In this document: positions 41,869 to 50,886 of the stretch, one piece after another
How the letters are laid out: the number at the start of each line of letters is the position of its first letter
Numbering within the stretch: position 1 is the first letter of the stretch
DNA from: Clostridiaceae bacterium
GTDB lineage: Bacteria > Bacillota > Clostridia > Lachnospirales > Lachnospiraceae
Assembly: GCA_018378255.1 (NCBI GenBank)
Contig: JAGZXV010000001.1
Span: forward strand, 65,252-129,251
Reading direction: 5' to 3'
DNA length: 64,000 nucleotides
Position numbers and translations under genes: made by a program
The notes under the pieces: generated by a model
The model's input: the letters and a program-made list of their open reading frames with translations, nothing else
What the model was told of the DNA's origin: nothing
The model's database searches: none

Positions 41869-44800
41869 ATGAGAAACATAGCGGAATATGTTGAGGGATA
41901 TAAAAAGAAAGCGGAAGCCTTCGTGAATGAAGAAGAGGTCCGGATCGGCACGAATGAGCTGATAAAAGAACTGATTAAGGATTTCGGAATCGCTTCATTG
42001 GACGAAAGCCATGAGACAACGTCTGTTCATGGCGGGCGGGCAGACAGTATCTACTCCGATATCATTATTGAATATAAAATAAAAGGGACATTTAAGGGTA
42101 AAAAGGGCCGGGATGAAGCCGTTTACGGCCGGGATGCTAAAGATCATGGCCTGAAACATTATCTGATTAATTTTACATTGGACGAATATGCGGCCGGAAC
42201 CATTGACGATGCCATTTTCTGCAGCAGGATTGTGAATAAGGTGGGAATCGGTTTTGACGGGCAGGCCATGATCATAGCCAGGTATGTTCCTGACGGGACG
42301 CCTCAGGAGATTTTTTCGGATAAGAAAACCAAAAAACTGCCGAAGCAGCTTTCAGATAAACTGCCTCTCAGGCTTGTGGTGGAATACATAGATGATCTGG
42401 AAACCGCGTTTAAAAAGATGGTGCTGCTTCTTCGGTCGACCGGCAGATACTGCCTTTCTTCCTCCAACCTGATTAAGGAATTCGGGCCGGGTTCAGCGAT
42501 ATGCCGGGATACGATCAAATATCTGTACGGCGAATTGGAGAAAGAATACAGGTGCAATTCGCAGATCAATACCCTTTACCGGGAGTGGCTGAGGATTTTC
42601 GGTGATATCTATGGGAAGAAGGAGACGGATTTCACCCAGTACAGGGCGTCACTGGCCAAGATGTACGGGATGAAGGAGAATCTGGATCCGCAGAAGACGT
42701 TGTTTATCATACAGACTTATTATAATATTGTGCTGAAGCTCCTGATCTTTAAACTGCTGGAGTCATTGACCGACCCGACCAGAAAGTCCGGGGCGATGAG
42801 CAATATGCAGGAAATCAGGTCCTTGTTTGCCGGAGATTCTTATACCAAGGTGGAAGTGGACAATTTCTTTGAGGTGCATTTTTTTGAATGGTTTCTGTTT
42901 GACGGGGAGTTCGAACAGAGATATATCAATGATATTGAAATCAAGCTGGATAATTTTGAGACAACCACTTCTGTTATAAAGAGTGAGGTGGTGGAAGACG
43001 TTCTCAGGGATGTCTATGCCAATCTGATTCCCACGGATCTGAGGCATTTGATGGGGGAATATTATACCTGCGGATGGTTGGTGGATTTTACCCTGAATAA
43101 GGTGAAGTATGAGGGGGAGAGAGGGATTTCCCTTTTGGATCCCACCTGCGGAAGCGGGTCATTTATCACCCATGCCATTAAGCGGTTCAGGCAGAAGAAC
43201 AGCGGGGATCTGACCAATGATCAGATTATTGAGGAAGCGACTAAAAATATAGCGGGCTATGATATCAACCCGATTGCAGTAATTTCTGCAAAAACCAACT
43301 ATCTGCTGTCGCTGGGCGACATATCAACCTATGAAAAAGCCATCTCCCTGCCTGTTTATATGTGTGATTCTGTATTGGTTCCCACCGTATATGCGAAGCA
43401 GAATAAGGCGGATCACTGTATTAAAGTGAAAACTGTGGTGGGCACCTTTGAGATTCCGGTGATGAAGGACAGGGCTCAGAGCGATTTGCTGTTAAATAAG
43501 GTTTATGAGTGCATTTATAAAGAGTATACCTTTGACCAGTTCTATGAGCTGACAATCAGGGAAAAGCAGCTTGATTATGACGGGATTGACATGACGTTGG
43601 TTCAGAAGTTTTATGAAAAGATACTGGATCTGCACCAGAAGGGGAAAAACGGATTCTGGGGCGTCATATTGAAAAATGCGTTTGCGCCTTTATTCGCGAA
43701 AGATGGTTTTGATATCGTGATCGGCAATCCGCCGTGGATCGGCTGGAAATCCATGTCCGATACCTACCGGAAACAGACCCTGGACGTATGGCTGAGCTAT
43801 GATATATTTGAAAAGAGCGCCTACGATAAGATCACATCCCACGACGACTTTGCCATGGCGGTTGTCTATGTTTCTATGGATCATTATGTGAAGGAGAACG
43901 GGAAAATCGGGTTTGTGCTGCCGCAGACATTTGTCAAGTCGCCGAAGGGGGGAGAGGGCTTCCGCAAATTTGTAATTACCAGGGATGGAATGTCGGTTCC
44001 GTTCTGTATTGAAGAAGTCTATGATATGGATGCTATCAAACCGTTCCGTAAATTTGCAACCAATAAAGCGTCTGTGATGATCTTTCAGAAGAATAAAAAG
44101 ATGGTCTACCCCATGCATCATTATTATCTCTGCCTTCCGGCCAAGCCGAAGGAGGTTGTGGATCATTATGATACATTTGCGGACGCCATGGGTAAGATCA
44201 GGATGGAAAAACAGTCGGCCAAGCCTGTCAGAGCAGACGATGACAGAAGTCCGTGGCTGACATTTGAGGAGAAGGAACTTACAGTTACGGATAAATACCG
44301 GGGGCAGTCAGCCTATAAAGGCAGAAAAGGGGTGGAGCCCTGCGGGGCGAAGGGAACCTATCTGGTGGAGATCAAAGGGGCCAAAGGGGATTATGTGCTG
44401 ATTGAGAACCTGGTTGAACGGGCCAGGCTTCAAAAGGCCAAAGACCTGGGGGTTCATCCGGGGCTGGTGGAAAAGGAGCTGGTCTATCCCATGATCGGCG
44501 GACGGAATATCAGCAAATGGGGCATTAATTCCAATCTGCACATGGTAGTTCCTCATAATAGTTCCGGCGAAGGCATATACCGGGGAATGGATGAAGGCGT
44601 TTTAAAGGTCAATTATCCGAAAACATATGAATGGCTGTTTTATTTTAAGGAACTCTTGTTAGAGACGCGGGTACGGAACGCCAAGTTTTTTGATCCGGAG
44701 CAGTTTCCATGGTACAGGCTGGATAATGTGGGGGATTACACGTTCTGCAATTATCATGTGGTGTGGAGAGAGCAGTGCAAGTCCATGACTGCATGTGTGA

Positions 44801-45144
44801 TCGGTTCCATCGACGATCCTGATCTGGGGAAAAAGGTGGTGGTTACGGATTCCAAGGTTCTGTCCTGCGCATCCGATAATTTGAGAGAGGTGCATTATAT
44901 CTGCGCCATCATCAATTCGCCGAGAATTATTAGCATCATAGACGCTTATACCATCGATACCCAGCGTGGGGTGGATATCCTGAACAATATCGCAATTCCC
45001 CAATATGATCCGCAAAATCCGGTTCATGGCCAGCTGGCGGACTGTTCCATCAGAGCTCATGAGTTATTTTTGACAGGAGATAAAGATGGAATTGCAGAAA
45101 CAGAGAGTGAGATCGACAGGCTGGTGGAGCTGCTGTTTGTATGA
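41869..45144 (+). CDS. Fused restriction-modification enzyme (type IIG / Eco57I-like)
   Basis: A 1091-aa protein. Near residues 52-66, RADSIYSDIIIEYKIKG fits a PD-(D/E)XK nuclease centre (Asp, then Glu-x-Lys). An adenine methylase domain follows: LLDPTCGSGSFITHAIKRF at about residue 421 (SAM site) and the catalytic NPPW at about residue 619. The C-terminal 350 or so residues, with ISKWGINSN-like TRD features, should read DNA. Such enzymes cut and methylate with one polypeptide. Length and order fit type IIG. BREX PglX is similar in the methylase part, but no pglZ or brx gene is here. Confidence 0.85.
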   Translation: MRNIAEYVEGYKKKAEAFVNEEEVRIGTNELIKELIKDFGIASLDESHETTSVHGGRADSIYSDIIIEYKIKGTFKGKKGRDEAVYGRDAKDHGLKHYLINFTLDEYAAGTIDDAIFCSRIVNKVGIGFDGQAMIIARYVPDGTPQEIFSDKKTKKLPKQLSDKLPLRLVVEYIDDLETAFKKMVLLLRSTGRYCLSSSNLIKEFGPGSAICRDTIKYLYGELEKEYRCNSQINTLYREWLRIFGDIYGKKETDFTQYRASLAKMYGMKENLDPQKTLFIIQTYYNIVLKLLIFKLLESLTDPTRKSGAMSNMQEIRSLFAGDSYTKVEVDNFFEVHFFEWFLFDGEFEQRYINDIEIKLDNFETTTSVIKSEVVEDVLRDVYANLIPTDLRHLMGEYYTCGWLVDFTLNKVKYEGERGISLLDPTCGSGSFITHAIKRFRQKNSGDLTNDQIIEEATKNIAGYDINPIAVISAKTNYLLSLGDISTYEKAISLPVYMCDSVLVPTVYAKQNKADHCIKVKTVVGTFEIPVMKDRAQSDLLLNKVYECIYKEYTFDQFYELTIREKQLDYDGIDMTLVQKFYEKILDLHQKGKNGFWGVILKNAFAPLFAKDGFDIVIGNPPWIGWKSMSDTYRKQTLDVWLSYDIFEKSAYDKITSHDDFAMAVVYVSMDHYVKENGKIGFVLPQTFVKSPKGGEGFRKFVITRDGMSVPFCIEEVYDMDAIKPFRKFATNKASVMIFQKNKKMVYPMHHYYLCLPAKPKEVVDHYDTFADAMGKIRMEKQSAKPVRADDDRSPWLTFEEKELTVTDKYRGQSAYKGRKGVEPCGAKGTYLVEIKGAKGDYVLIENLVERARLQKAKDLGVHPGLVEKELVYPMIGGRNISKWGINSNLHMVVPHNSSGEGIYRGMDEGVLKVNYPKTYEWLFYFKELLLETRVRNAKFFDPEQFPWYRLDNVGDYTFCNYHVVWREQCKSMTACVIGSIDDPDLGKKVVVTDSKVLSCASDNLREVHYICAIINSPRIISIIDAYTIDTQRGVDILNNIAIPQYDPQNPVHGQLADCSIRAHELFLTGDKDGIAETESEIDRLVELLFV

Positions 45145-45183
45145 CATGCAGCTGTGGCTGACCTTTAATAAGGATGTGGTGTG

Positions 45184-46023
45184 ATGAGAATATTGATTAC
45201 CGGAGGAAACGGATTTTTAGGTTCCAGGCTCATACGCCGTTATGAGAGCTGTTACCGGCTGTATGCGCCGGGACGCGCCCGGATGGATATTACGGACGGA
45301 GAACGGGTGATGCGTGAATTCCATTCTTTCCATCCGGATGCGGTAATTCACTGTGGGGCGGTATCGGATACAAAGGCCTGTGAGCTGGACCCTCTGCGGT
45401 CTACAGAGATCAATGTAAAGGGCAGTGAGAATATTGCCCTGGCGTGCAGAGATGTGGGGGCAAAGCTCATTTTCTGCAGTTCAGACCAGGTTTATTCGGA
45501 GAGTGAGGAGCGGTGTCCCCATGGGGAGGCGGAGGAACTCTTTCCGGCCAGGGCCTATGGCAGGCAGAAGCTAAAAGCCGAACGGATCTGCGCCGGGATT
45601 AACCCGGACACAGTCAGCCTGCGCCTGAGCTGGATGTATGACCGGAATACGGACTTGTCCCGGGAACACGGCAACCTGGCGGCAGCTCTCTGCCAGCGGT
45701 TTGCGGCGGGAGAGAAAGCGTCCTATCCTGTTTTTGATTATAGAAGCATTACGAATGTGTGGGAAGTGGTGGAGAATCTGGAACCTGCCCTCAGACTTCC
45801 TGCCGGAGTATATAACTTTGGAAGTGAGAACCATAAAAGCACCTATGAAGCGGCTGCCGCGATGGCGCGGGCCATGGGAGTGCCTGATGGATTCGTTCTG
45901 GAAGACCGGGAATCCTTTGCAAAAAGACCGAGGAATCTTAGAATGGATACCGGAAAGATCAGGGAATATGGAATTGAATTTCTGACAACTTCAGATGGAA
46001 TTGAGGCGGCTTTTAAAACGTGA
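45184..46023 (+). CDS. RmlD-like NAD(P)-dependent sugar-nucleotide reductase/epimerase
   Basis: A 279-aa extended SDR protein with the dinucleotide motif ITGGNGFLGSRL at the N-terminus, CSSDQVYS and the YGRQK catalytic Tyr-x3-Lys. The pattern resembles dTDP-4-dehydrorhamnose reductase and related S-adenosyl/sugar SDRs, but no other rhamnose gene is nearby. The ATG at 45184 is used; a GTG one codon earlier is possible. Its last codons form the left arm of a bidirectional hairpin. Confidence 0.8.
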   Translation: MRILITGGNGFLGSRLIRRYESCYRLYAPGRARMDITDGERVMREFHSFHPDAVIHCGAVSDTKACELDPLRSTEINVKGSENIALACRDVGAKLIFCSSDQVYSESEERCPHGEAEELFPARAYGRQKLKAERICAGINPDTVSLRLSWMYDRNTDLSREHGNLAAALCQRFAAGEKASYPVFDYRSITNVWEVVENLEPALRLPAGVYNFGSENHKSTYEAAAAMARAMGVPDGFVLEDRESFAKRPRNLRMDTGKIREYGIEFLTTSDGIEAAFKT

Positions 46024-46042
46024 CAAGCCGCCTCAATTCCAT
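45995..46042. terminator. Bidirectional hairpin between convergent genes
   Basis: An 18-bp perfect stem (45995-46012 with 46025-46042), 12-nt loop. The left arm lies in the coding end of the RmlD-like gene. Flanks are T-rich on both strands. Confidence 0.8.
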
Positions 46043-46064
46043 TTATCATATCAATCCGGCCGTT

Positions 46065-46418
46065 TCAGCCGCGCTGCCAGATTAACTGCCCGCCTAATAC
46101 GACACGGTCTATCCCCTCTAAATCAACAGATGTCTGGTAACTACCTTCCGTAAACAGGGGCGATACAAGAACCTTCCGCGCGCTGATAAACAACGTCCCA
46201 TCAGTTTCCTTAAAACGCCAGTTCCTGAGCGCCACAGCAGATTCCAAGGCGTCTACTCTTAATTCCAAGGTTTCATCATTAACAGAAGAAACACAGCGCA
46301 TCTGAATACCGTCAATGGGCTCACCAATGATATAAAGATCACATAAAACGTATAAAATGACGCCTGTCAAGATCCCAAATACTGCAAGCACTTTGGGTTT
46401 CCAGCTTTTATTTTTCAT
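46065..46418 (-). CDS. Uncharacterised small membrane-anchored protein
   Basis: A 117-aa protein with one N-terminal hydrophobic segment (about residues 10-27) after a basic stretch, and a beta-rich exterior part. I do not recognise the family. AGGAGG lies before the start on the minus strand, and TTGACA-N17-TAGAAT precedes it. Confidence 0.7.
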   Translation of the reverse strand: MKNKSWKPKVLAVFGILTGVILYVLCDLYIIGEPIDGIQMRCVSSVNDETLELRVDALESAVALRNWRFKETDGTLFISARKVLVSPLFTEGSYQTSVDLEGIDRVVLGGQLIWQRG

Positions 46419-46463
46419 ATGCGTTTTCCTCCTGTCGGTAAACTCACTACATCTATTTTTATT

Positions 46464-46492
46464 ATTCTAATAGTTCCATGCTCCAATGTCAA
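46464..46492 (-). promoter_or_regulatory. Promoter of the 117-aa membrane protein gene
   Basis: On the minus strand TTGACA and TAGAAT are separated by 17 bp. Confidence 0.65.
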
Positions 46493-46704
46493 TTTATTAA
46501 CTGTCCCTGTTTATATTTTTTGTTATCAAATTCCAGTACAATATTCTAAAAAATAAATAGCTTGGAATTGGTTATGAAAGAACGTTTCCCTCATGAAAAC
46601 AACAATAATTGTTAGCTGTTTTGCCGTAATTGACTGACATACATCCCACAAAATGTTAAATCTAAAAAAAATATAAAATTTTTCTGTATTTTTACGAAAG
46701 CCTA

Positions 46705-46713
46705 TGCTATAAT
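46705..46713 (+). promoter_or_regulatory. Extended -10 promoter element
   Basis: TGCTATAAT (TGn plus consensus -10) 34 bp before the ATG; the -35 region is poor. Confidence 0.5.
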
Positions 46714-46746
46714 GACACATGAATATATACATTAGGAGGAAATATT

Positions 46747-47034
46747 ATGGAAGGCGATTACAACAACGTACAGCAGCCAGGATACCAGGCACCACCAGCT
46801 TATACTGATCCTAATAAGGAAGTTATGACCATGGGACAGTGGCTTATCACAACCCTCATCATGGCTATCCCATGTGTAGGCTTCATCATGACACTGGTGT
46901 GGGCATTTGGCAACGGCAATGAGAACCGTAAGAATTTCTGTCGTGCATCCTTAATCTGGATGGTTATTGGTATTGTACTGTTAGTTATATTTTATGGTTC
47001 CATCTTCGCTATGATAGCGGCGTCAGGATATTAA
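46747..47034 (+). CDS. Small two-helix membrane protein
   Basis: A 95-aa protein: a Pro/Gln/Tyr-rich N-terminus (PGYQAPPAYTDP), then two hydrophobic segments at about residues 28-50 and 66-92 separated by a short polar loop (GNGNENRKNFCRAS). Common in Lachnospiraceae as far as I recall, without known function. TAGGAGG precedes the ATG; a terminator follows, so it is monocistronic. Confidence 0.8.
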   Translation: MEGDYNNVQQPGYQAPPAYTDPNKEVMTMGQWLITTLIMAIPCVGFIMTLVWAFGNGNENRKNFCRASLIWMVIGIVLLVIFYGSIFAMIAASGY

Positions 47035-47049
47035 TTAAAACATAGAAAA

Positions 47050-47097
47050 GGCGGTATGGGCTGATGTGAAAACATCCGGCGCATACCGTCTTTTTTG
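47050..47097 (+). terminator. Rho-independent terminator
   Basis: GGCGGTATG pairs with CATACCGTC (one G-U pair), followed by TTTTTT. Confidence 0.8.
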
Positions 47098-47133
47098 ATT
47101 CCATGGGAAATTTTCCTTATGGAATCCCCTTGT

Positions 47134-47865
47134 CTACATCCATCCGCCGTCCAGTCCGATTACCTGTCCGGTCAGATAAGAATCTTTATACCCCAGATGG
47201 TAAACCAGGTCGGCCACTTCTTCGGCCCGGCCAAGTCTTCCGGTAGGGATTTCCTCTATGAGAGATATCAGTTCGTCTTCCTCCAAAAACTGATTCATCT
47301 CTGTATCAATGGCTCCGCAGGCGACTGCATTCACCTGTATGTTGCTGGGGGCCAGCTCCTTTGCCAGGGCCTTGGTAAATGCATTGATCCCGCCTTTTGT
47401 GGCAGAATACGCCACTTCACAGGAGGCCCCTACATTGCCCCAAACAGACGAAATATTGATGATCTTTCCCCGTTTCTGCGCGATCATTCCCGGTATAGCC
47501 AGTTTGCTGCAGTTGAAAACAGAGGTCAGGTTGGTATGGATCACCCGGTCCCAGTCAGCGGAGGTCATGTCCTGCAGAAGTCCGATATAAGAGATTCCCG
47601 CATTATTAACGAGGACATCGATGGTTCCAAACTGCTTCTTCGCTTTGTCAAACAGAAGCTCACACTGGGACATATCCCCCATATCGCCGAGAAATGCCAG
47701 ACAGGATGCCTGATAGGATTCAACCTCCTTTTTTGTCTGAAGCAGACGTTCTTCACTGCGCACGCAGTTAATTACGAGATCATACCCTTTTTTGGCGAAC
47801 TTCACTGCGATCGCTTTGCCGATGCCTCTGGATGCGCCGGTCACTAAAACTGTTTTTCTAGCCAT
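47134..47865 (-). CDS. Short-chain dehydrogenase, FabG-like
   Basis: A 243-aa classical SDR with VTGASRGIGKAIAVKF (cofactor site), NNAGIS, the Ser in ISSVWGNVG and the YSATKGG catalytic Tyr-x3-Lys. It resembles 3-oxoacyl-ACP reductase, but it lies outside any fatty-acid cluster, so the substrate is open. The start at 47865 follows AAGGGGTG; the frame extends 16 codons upstream without conserved sequence. Confidence 0.88.
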   Translation of the reverse strand: MARKTVLVTGASRGIGKAIAVKFAKKGYDLVINCVRSEERLLQTKKEVESYQASCLAFLGDMGDMSQCELLFDKAKKQFGTIDVLVNNAGISYIGLLQDMTSADWDRVIHTNLTSVFNCSKLAIPGMIAQKRGKIINISSVWGNVGASCEVAYSATKGGINAFTKALAKELAPSNIQVNAVACGAIDTEMNQFLEEDELISLIEEIPTGRLGRAEEVADLVYHLGYKDSYLTGQVIGLDGGWM

Positions 47866-48214
47866 ATAATCACCCCTTTGCCAATAGGCGTTTTTTTGAA
47901 AATCATACTTCAATATAATGATATCAAAGTTTCAGAAAGGTGTAAATAATAATAAAGCAACAGTTTATACGGTGGGAAAATTGATAAATAAAACAGCGCC
48001 AGGTTCGTTTGTAACCTGCTTTTTTATCAATTTTTACGTCAGATGGATATCTGATGTTTTTTGACCGTTTTTTCGGTCAAGAGGATGAGCCGTCTGAAGT
48101 GTTACATAATAAAAAATTACAAAGAGGTTACCTTTATATTGAATATTTATGTCAAGCTGTGTTATACTGTATAAGTAAAAGTGGCAGCATAACTCTTGAG
48201 ATGAGGTTTAGAGA
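47866..48214. other. Gene-free region with stacked hairpins upstream of trxB
   Basis: CAGGTT / AACCTG followed by CTTTTTT (48000-48026) looks like a terminator; a larger stem AAAATTGATAAA / TTTTATCAATTTT encloses it. GACCG-TTTTTT-CGGTC lies at 48063-48078. There is no gene ending on the + strand upstream that would need that terminator, so this could be an attenuator or the end of a small RNA. Confidence 0.5.
48139..48168 (+). promoter_or_regulatory. Promoter of trxB
   Basis: TTGAAT and TATACT, 18-bp spacer, 47 bp before the ATG. Confidence 0.6.
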
Positions 48215-49132
48215 ATGGACAAAATTTTTGATTTGATAATTATTGGTTCCGGCCCGGCCGGATTAGCTGCGGCAGTATATGCCCAGAGAGCGAAATTAGA
48301 TACCATTACGATAGAGAAAAGCATGGTGAGCGGAGGTCAGGTTCTCACCACTTATGAAGTTGATAATTACCCGGGTTATCCGGGAATCTCAGGTTACGAT
48401 TTAGGGACCAAGTTCCGTGAACATGCGGACAAACTGGGCGCAGTTTTCACGGAAGATGAAGTGGAGCGGATCGAACTGGAAGATGGTATTAAGACCGTGG
48501 TCTGTGCCGGTGATACCTACCGGGCGAAAGCGGTTATCATCGCTACAGGCGCCAACCACAGAAAACTTGGAGTGCCGGGAGAAGAGGAACTGGCCGGTAT
48601 GGGAGTTTCCTACTGTGCAACCTGTGACGGGGCATTTTTTAGAAAAAAAGTTACCGCTGTAGTGGGCGGAGGAGATGTGGCTCTGGAGGATGCGGTTTTC
48701 CTGGCCAGATTATGCGAAAAAGTTTATTTAATCCATAGAAGAGATGAGTTCAGAGGAGCTAAAAGCCTTCAGGAGAAGGTTAAATCCCTTCCCAATATAG
48801 AAGTGATCTGGGATACCGTTGTGGAAAAGATCAACGGCACCGATAAAGTAGAATCCATTTCACTGCTCAATAAGAAAACCAATGAACAGTCTGAACTGGA
48901 GGTTCAGGGTGTATTTATTGCTGTTGGCATCACACCTGTGACGGATGTGTTCAGCGGACTGGTTGAGATGGATCATGGATATATCAAGGCGTCTGAAGAC
49001 GGGCGTACATCTGTAGACGGCATTTTCGCTGCGGGAGATGTGAGGACAAAACCACTGAGACAGATCGTAACAGCCGTATCGGATGGTGCCAATGCCATTA
49101 CGAGCGTGGAGCGATATCTGACAGAAGCATAA
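48215..49132 (+). CDS. trxB: Thioredoxin reductase
   Basis: A 305-aa FAD/NADPH enzyme that reduces thioredoxin. GSGPAGLAAAVYA binds FAD, the redox pair is C134-x2-C137 in CATCDG, GGGDVALEDAV binds NADPH and GIFAAGDVRTKPLRQ is the second FAD motif. Length is typical. No thioredoxin gene is adjacent. 16 bp separate it from the NlpC gene. Confidence 0.96.
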   Translation: MDKIFDLIIIGSGPAGLAAAVYAQRAKLDTITIEKSMVSGGQVLTTYEVDNYPGYPGISGYDLGTKFREHADKLGAVFTEDEVERIELEDGIKTVVCAGDTYRAKAVIIATGANHRKLGVPGEEELAGMGVSYCATCDGAFFRKKVTAVVGGGDVALEDAVFLARLCEKVYLIHRRDEFRGAKSLQEKVKSLPNIEVIWDTVVEKINGTDKVESISLLNKKTNEQSELEVQGVFIAVGITPVTDVFSGLVEMDHGYIKASEDGRTSVDGIFAAGDVRTKPLRQIVTAVSDGANAITSVERYLTEA

Positions 49133-49148
49133 GGGAGGCAGTGTTCAG

Positions 49149-50621
49149 ATGAAGAAGATGATGAAGGTACTGATAGCCGGCTGCTTCTGCACCACGTTTT
49201 TAGGCAGCATGACTGCATTTGGAGCCATGAACTTAGAGACAGAATCACCGGTTGCAGGAGGAGCGGTAGCATTAAACAATTACTTTGCCGGCAGCAGGAA
49301 CCCGGAGGAGGATTTGGTTAAGACGGTTACAGCTACAACGAAACAGCTGGCTTCTGCTGGAACGGCGTCTGGTTCCCAAAAGACCGCTCAGAGGAATGTC
49401 CCTCAGGTTACGGCGGCTCGTTCGGAATATGAGAATGTAGCCATTTCCCAGGTCAGCGAATATGTAAATGTAAGAAGCCAGCCCAATACCACAAGTGATG
49501 TGGTGGGTAAGATTTATAATAACTGCGCGGCCACAATACAGGCATCTGTTAACGGCGAAGGCGGTGAATGGTATCAGATACAGTCGGGAAGTGTAAACGG
49601 CTATATTAAGGCCCAGTATTTTATAACCGGTTCCCAGGCGGAAGCGAAGGCTAAAAGCATAGGCAGAGAGTATGCGACTGTAGTTGGAACGCCTACACTC
49701 AGACTGAGGGAAAGCCCGGACTTAAACAGCAAGACTTTGACCCTTCTGGCAGAAGGCGCCAATTATGTAGTGGTAGAAGAGACTGGCGATTTTATAAAGC
49801 TGGCGGTGGATTCTGATCTGGAAGGCTATGTATTTAAAGATTACATAAAGACTAATGTAGAATTTGATAAAGCTGTTTCGCTGGCGGAAGAAGAAGCTAA
49901 AGTAGCGGAAGAAGCGAAGCGTAAAAAAGAAGCTGATGACGCCATAAGACAACTGGAAGAGGCCAAAAAGCAAGAAAGCAAGAAGCAGTCGGAAGCTTTG
50001 AAAGAAACTACGGCAGCGCCTAAGACGACGGCGGCAGAGACTGAGAAGCCTAAGGAGACAACCACCGCATCGTCCACAATTCCGGCCAACCCGGCGGGAA
50101 ACGGCGATTCGCCAACAGCCAATGCGCCTACAACAGAAGCTGTGAAGACGACCGTGGCAGCGCCTGAAACGACGACTGCAGCGCCAAAGGAAACTACCCA
50201 GTCCAAAGGACCGTCCGGTCCTGGAAGTGATCCTTCCGGTACTTCATCGGAAGTGACTACGGCGACCCGTAATGCGATTGTGGCTTATGCAAAGCAGTTT
50301 TTAGGCAATCCTTATGTTTATGGAGGAACCAGTTTAACAAACGGTGCGGACTGTTCCGGCTTTACGATGCAGGTTTATGCTCATTTTGGCATCTCGACGG
50401 GCAGAAGTTCCCGTGACCAGGCGGCAAAGGGAAGAGAAATTTCCGTATCCGCTGTACAGCCGGGGGATCTGCTGTTTTATGCCAGCGGTAATTATATCAA
50501 CCATGTAGCTATGTATATAGGAGGAGGACAGGTTATCCATGCCAGCACTCCGACAACAGGTATTACGTTAGCTCCATCGAATTACAGGACACCGTGTAAG
50601 GCTGTTACGTTTTTGGATTAG
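49149..50621 (+). CDS. Secreted double-SH3, NlpC/P60 peptidoglycan hydrolase
   Basis: A 490-aa wall enzyme: signal peptide (about residues 1-26), two bacterial SH3 domains (YVNVRSQPNTTSDVV near residue 105; TLRLRESPDLNS near 183), a charged coiled coil (about 235-285), a Thr/Ala/Glu-rich linker of about 85 residues with repeats of ETT and TTAA type, and an NlpC/P60 domain (about 375-490) with catalytic GADCSGF and the His in INHVAMYIG. The long linker suits crossing the wall. Downstream of trxB, perhaps by read-through. Confidence 0.93.
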   Translation: MKKMMKVLIAGCFCTTFLGSMTAFGAMNLETESPVAGGAVALNNYFAGSRNPEEDLVKTVTATTKQLASAGTASGSQKTAQRNVPQVTAARSEYENVAISQVSEYVNVRSQPNTTSDVVGKIYNNCAATIQASVNGEGGEWYQIQSGSVNGYIKAQYFITGSQAEAKAKSIGREYATVVGTPTLRLRESPDLNSKTLTLLAEGANYVVVEETGDFIKLAVDSDLEGYVFKDYIKTNVEFDKAVSLAEEEAKVAEEAKRKKEADDAIRQLEEAKKQESKKQSEALKETTAAPKTTAAETEKPKETTTASSTIPANPAGNGDSPTANAPTTEAVKTTVAAPETTTAAPKETTQSKGPSGPGSDPSGTSSEVTTATRNAIVAYAKQFLGNPYVYGGTSLTNGADCSGFTMQVYAHFGISTGRSSRDQAAKGREISVSAVQPGDLLFYASGNYINHVAMYIGGGQVIHASTPTTGITLAPSNYRTPCKAVTFLD

Positions 50622-50655
50622 CAAGATATTTTTTGAAAATTTTATTAGAGAATTT

Positions 50656-50710
50656 GCGTTGCGGACGCCGTGAATCCCCGGAAAGGGGATCCGGCGTCCG
50701 TAATGCGTTT
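50656..50710 (+). terminator. GC-rich hairpin after the NlpC gene
   Basis: CGGACGCCG / CGGCGTCCG enclose ATCCCC / GGGGAT; TTTT follows. It probably terminates the trxB-NlpC unit, immediately before two palindrome copies. Confidence 0.65.
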
Positions 50711-50733
50711 TCAGGCCCCATAGATTTAAAGTA

Positions 50734-50769
50734 AAACGTGAAGGGATTTTCAGAAATGGCTTGAGGTTT
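50734..50769. repeat. Dispersed palindromic repeat, copy 4 (degenerate)
   Basis: AAACGTGAAGGGATTTT and its imperfect partner; the right arm is mutated. It is preceded by TTTAAAGT as in the other copies. Confidence 0.7.
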
Positions 50770-50777
50770 TAAAGTAA

Positions 50778-50811
50778 AACGTGAAGGCATTTTCCAAAAT
50801 GCCTTCACGTT
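50778..50811. repeat. Dispersed palindromic repeat, copy 5
   Basis: AACGTGAAGGCATTTT and its exact complement with a CC centre. It follows copy 4 by 8 bp and carries the same TTAAAGTA flank. Confidence 0.8.
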
Positions 50812-50886
50812 CTATATAAAACACGTTCCGCATAAATCAAGAAAAATGAGCGCCGGTCATCCGGCGCCCATATTATTATCCCATTA

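Larger units (their letters stand above)
46419..46746. other. AT-rich divergent promoter region
   Basis: Holds the minus-strand promoter at 46464-46492 and the plus-strand extended -10 at 46705-46713. No open frame with a ribosome-binding site or long repeat seen. Confidence 0.6.

Noticed and set aside
41869..45144. BREX PglX methylase
   Set aside because: Methylase motifs are compatible, but the N-terminal nuclease signature and the lack of pglZ, brxA, brxB, brxC or brxL point to a stand-alone type IIG enzyme.
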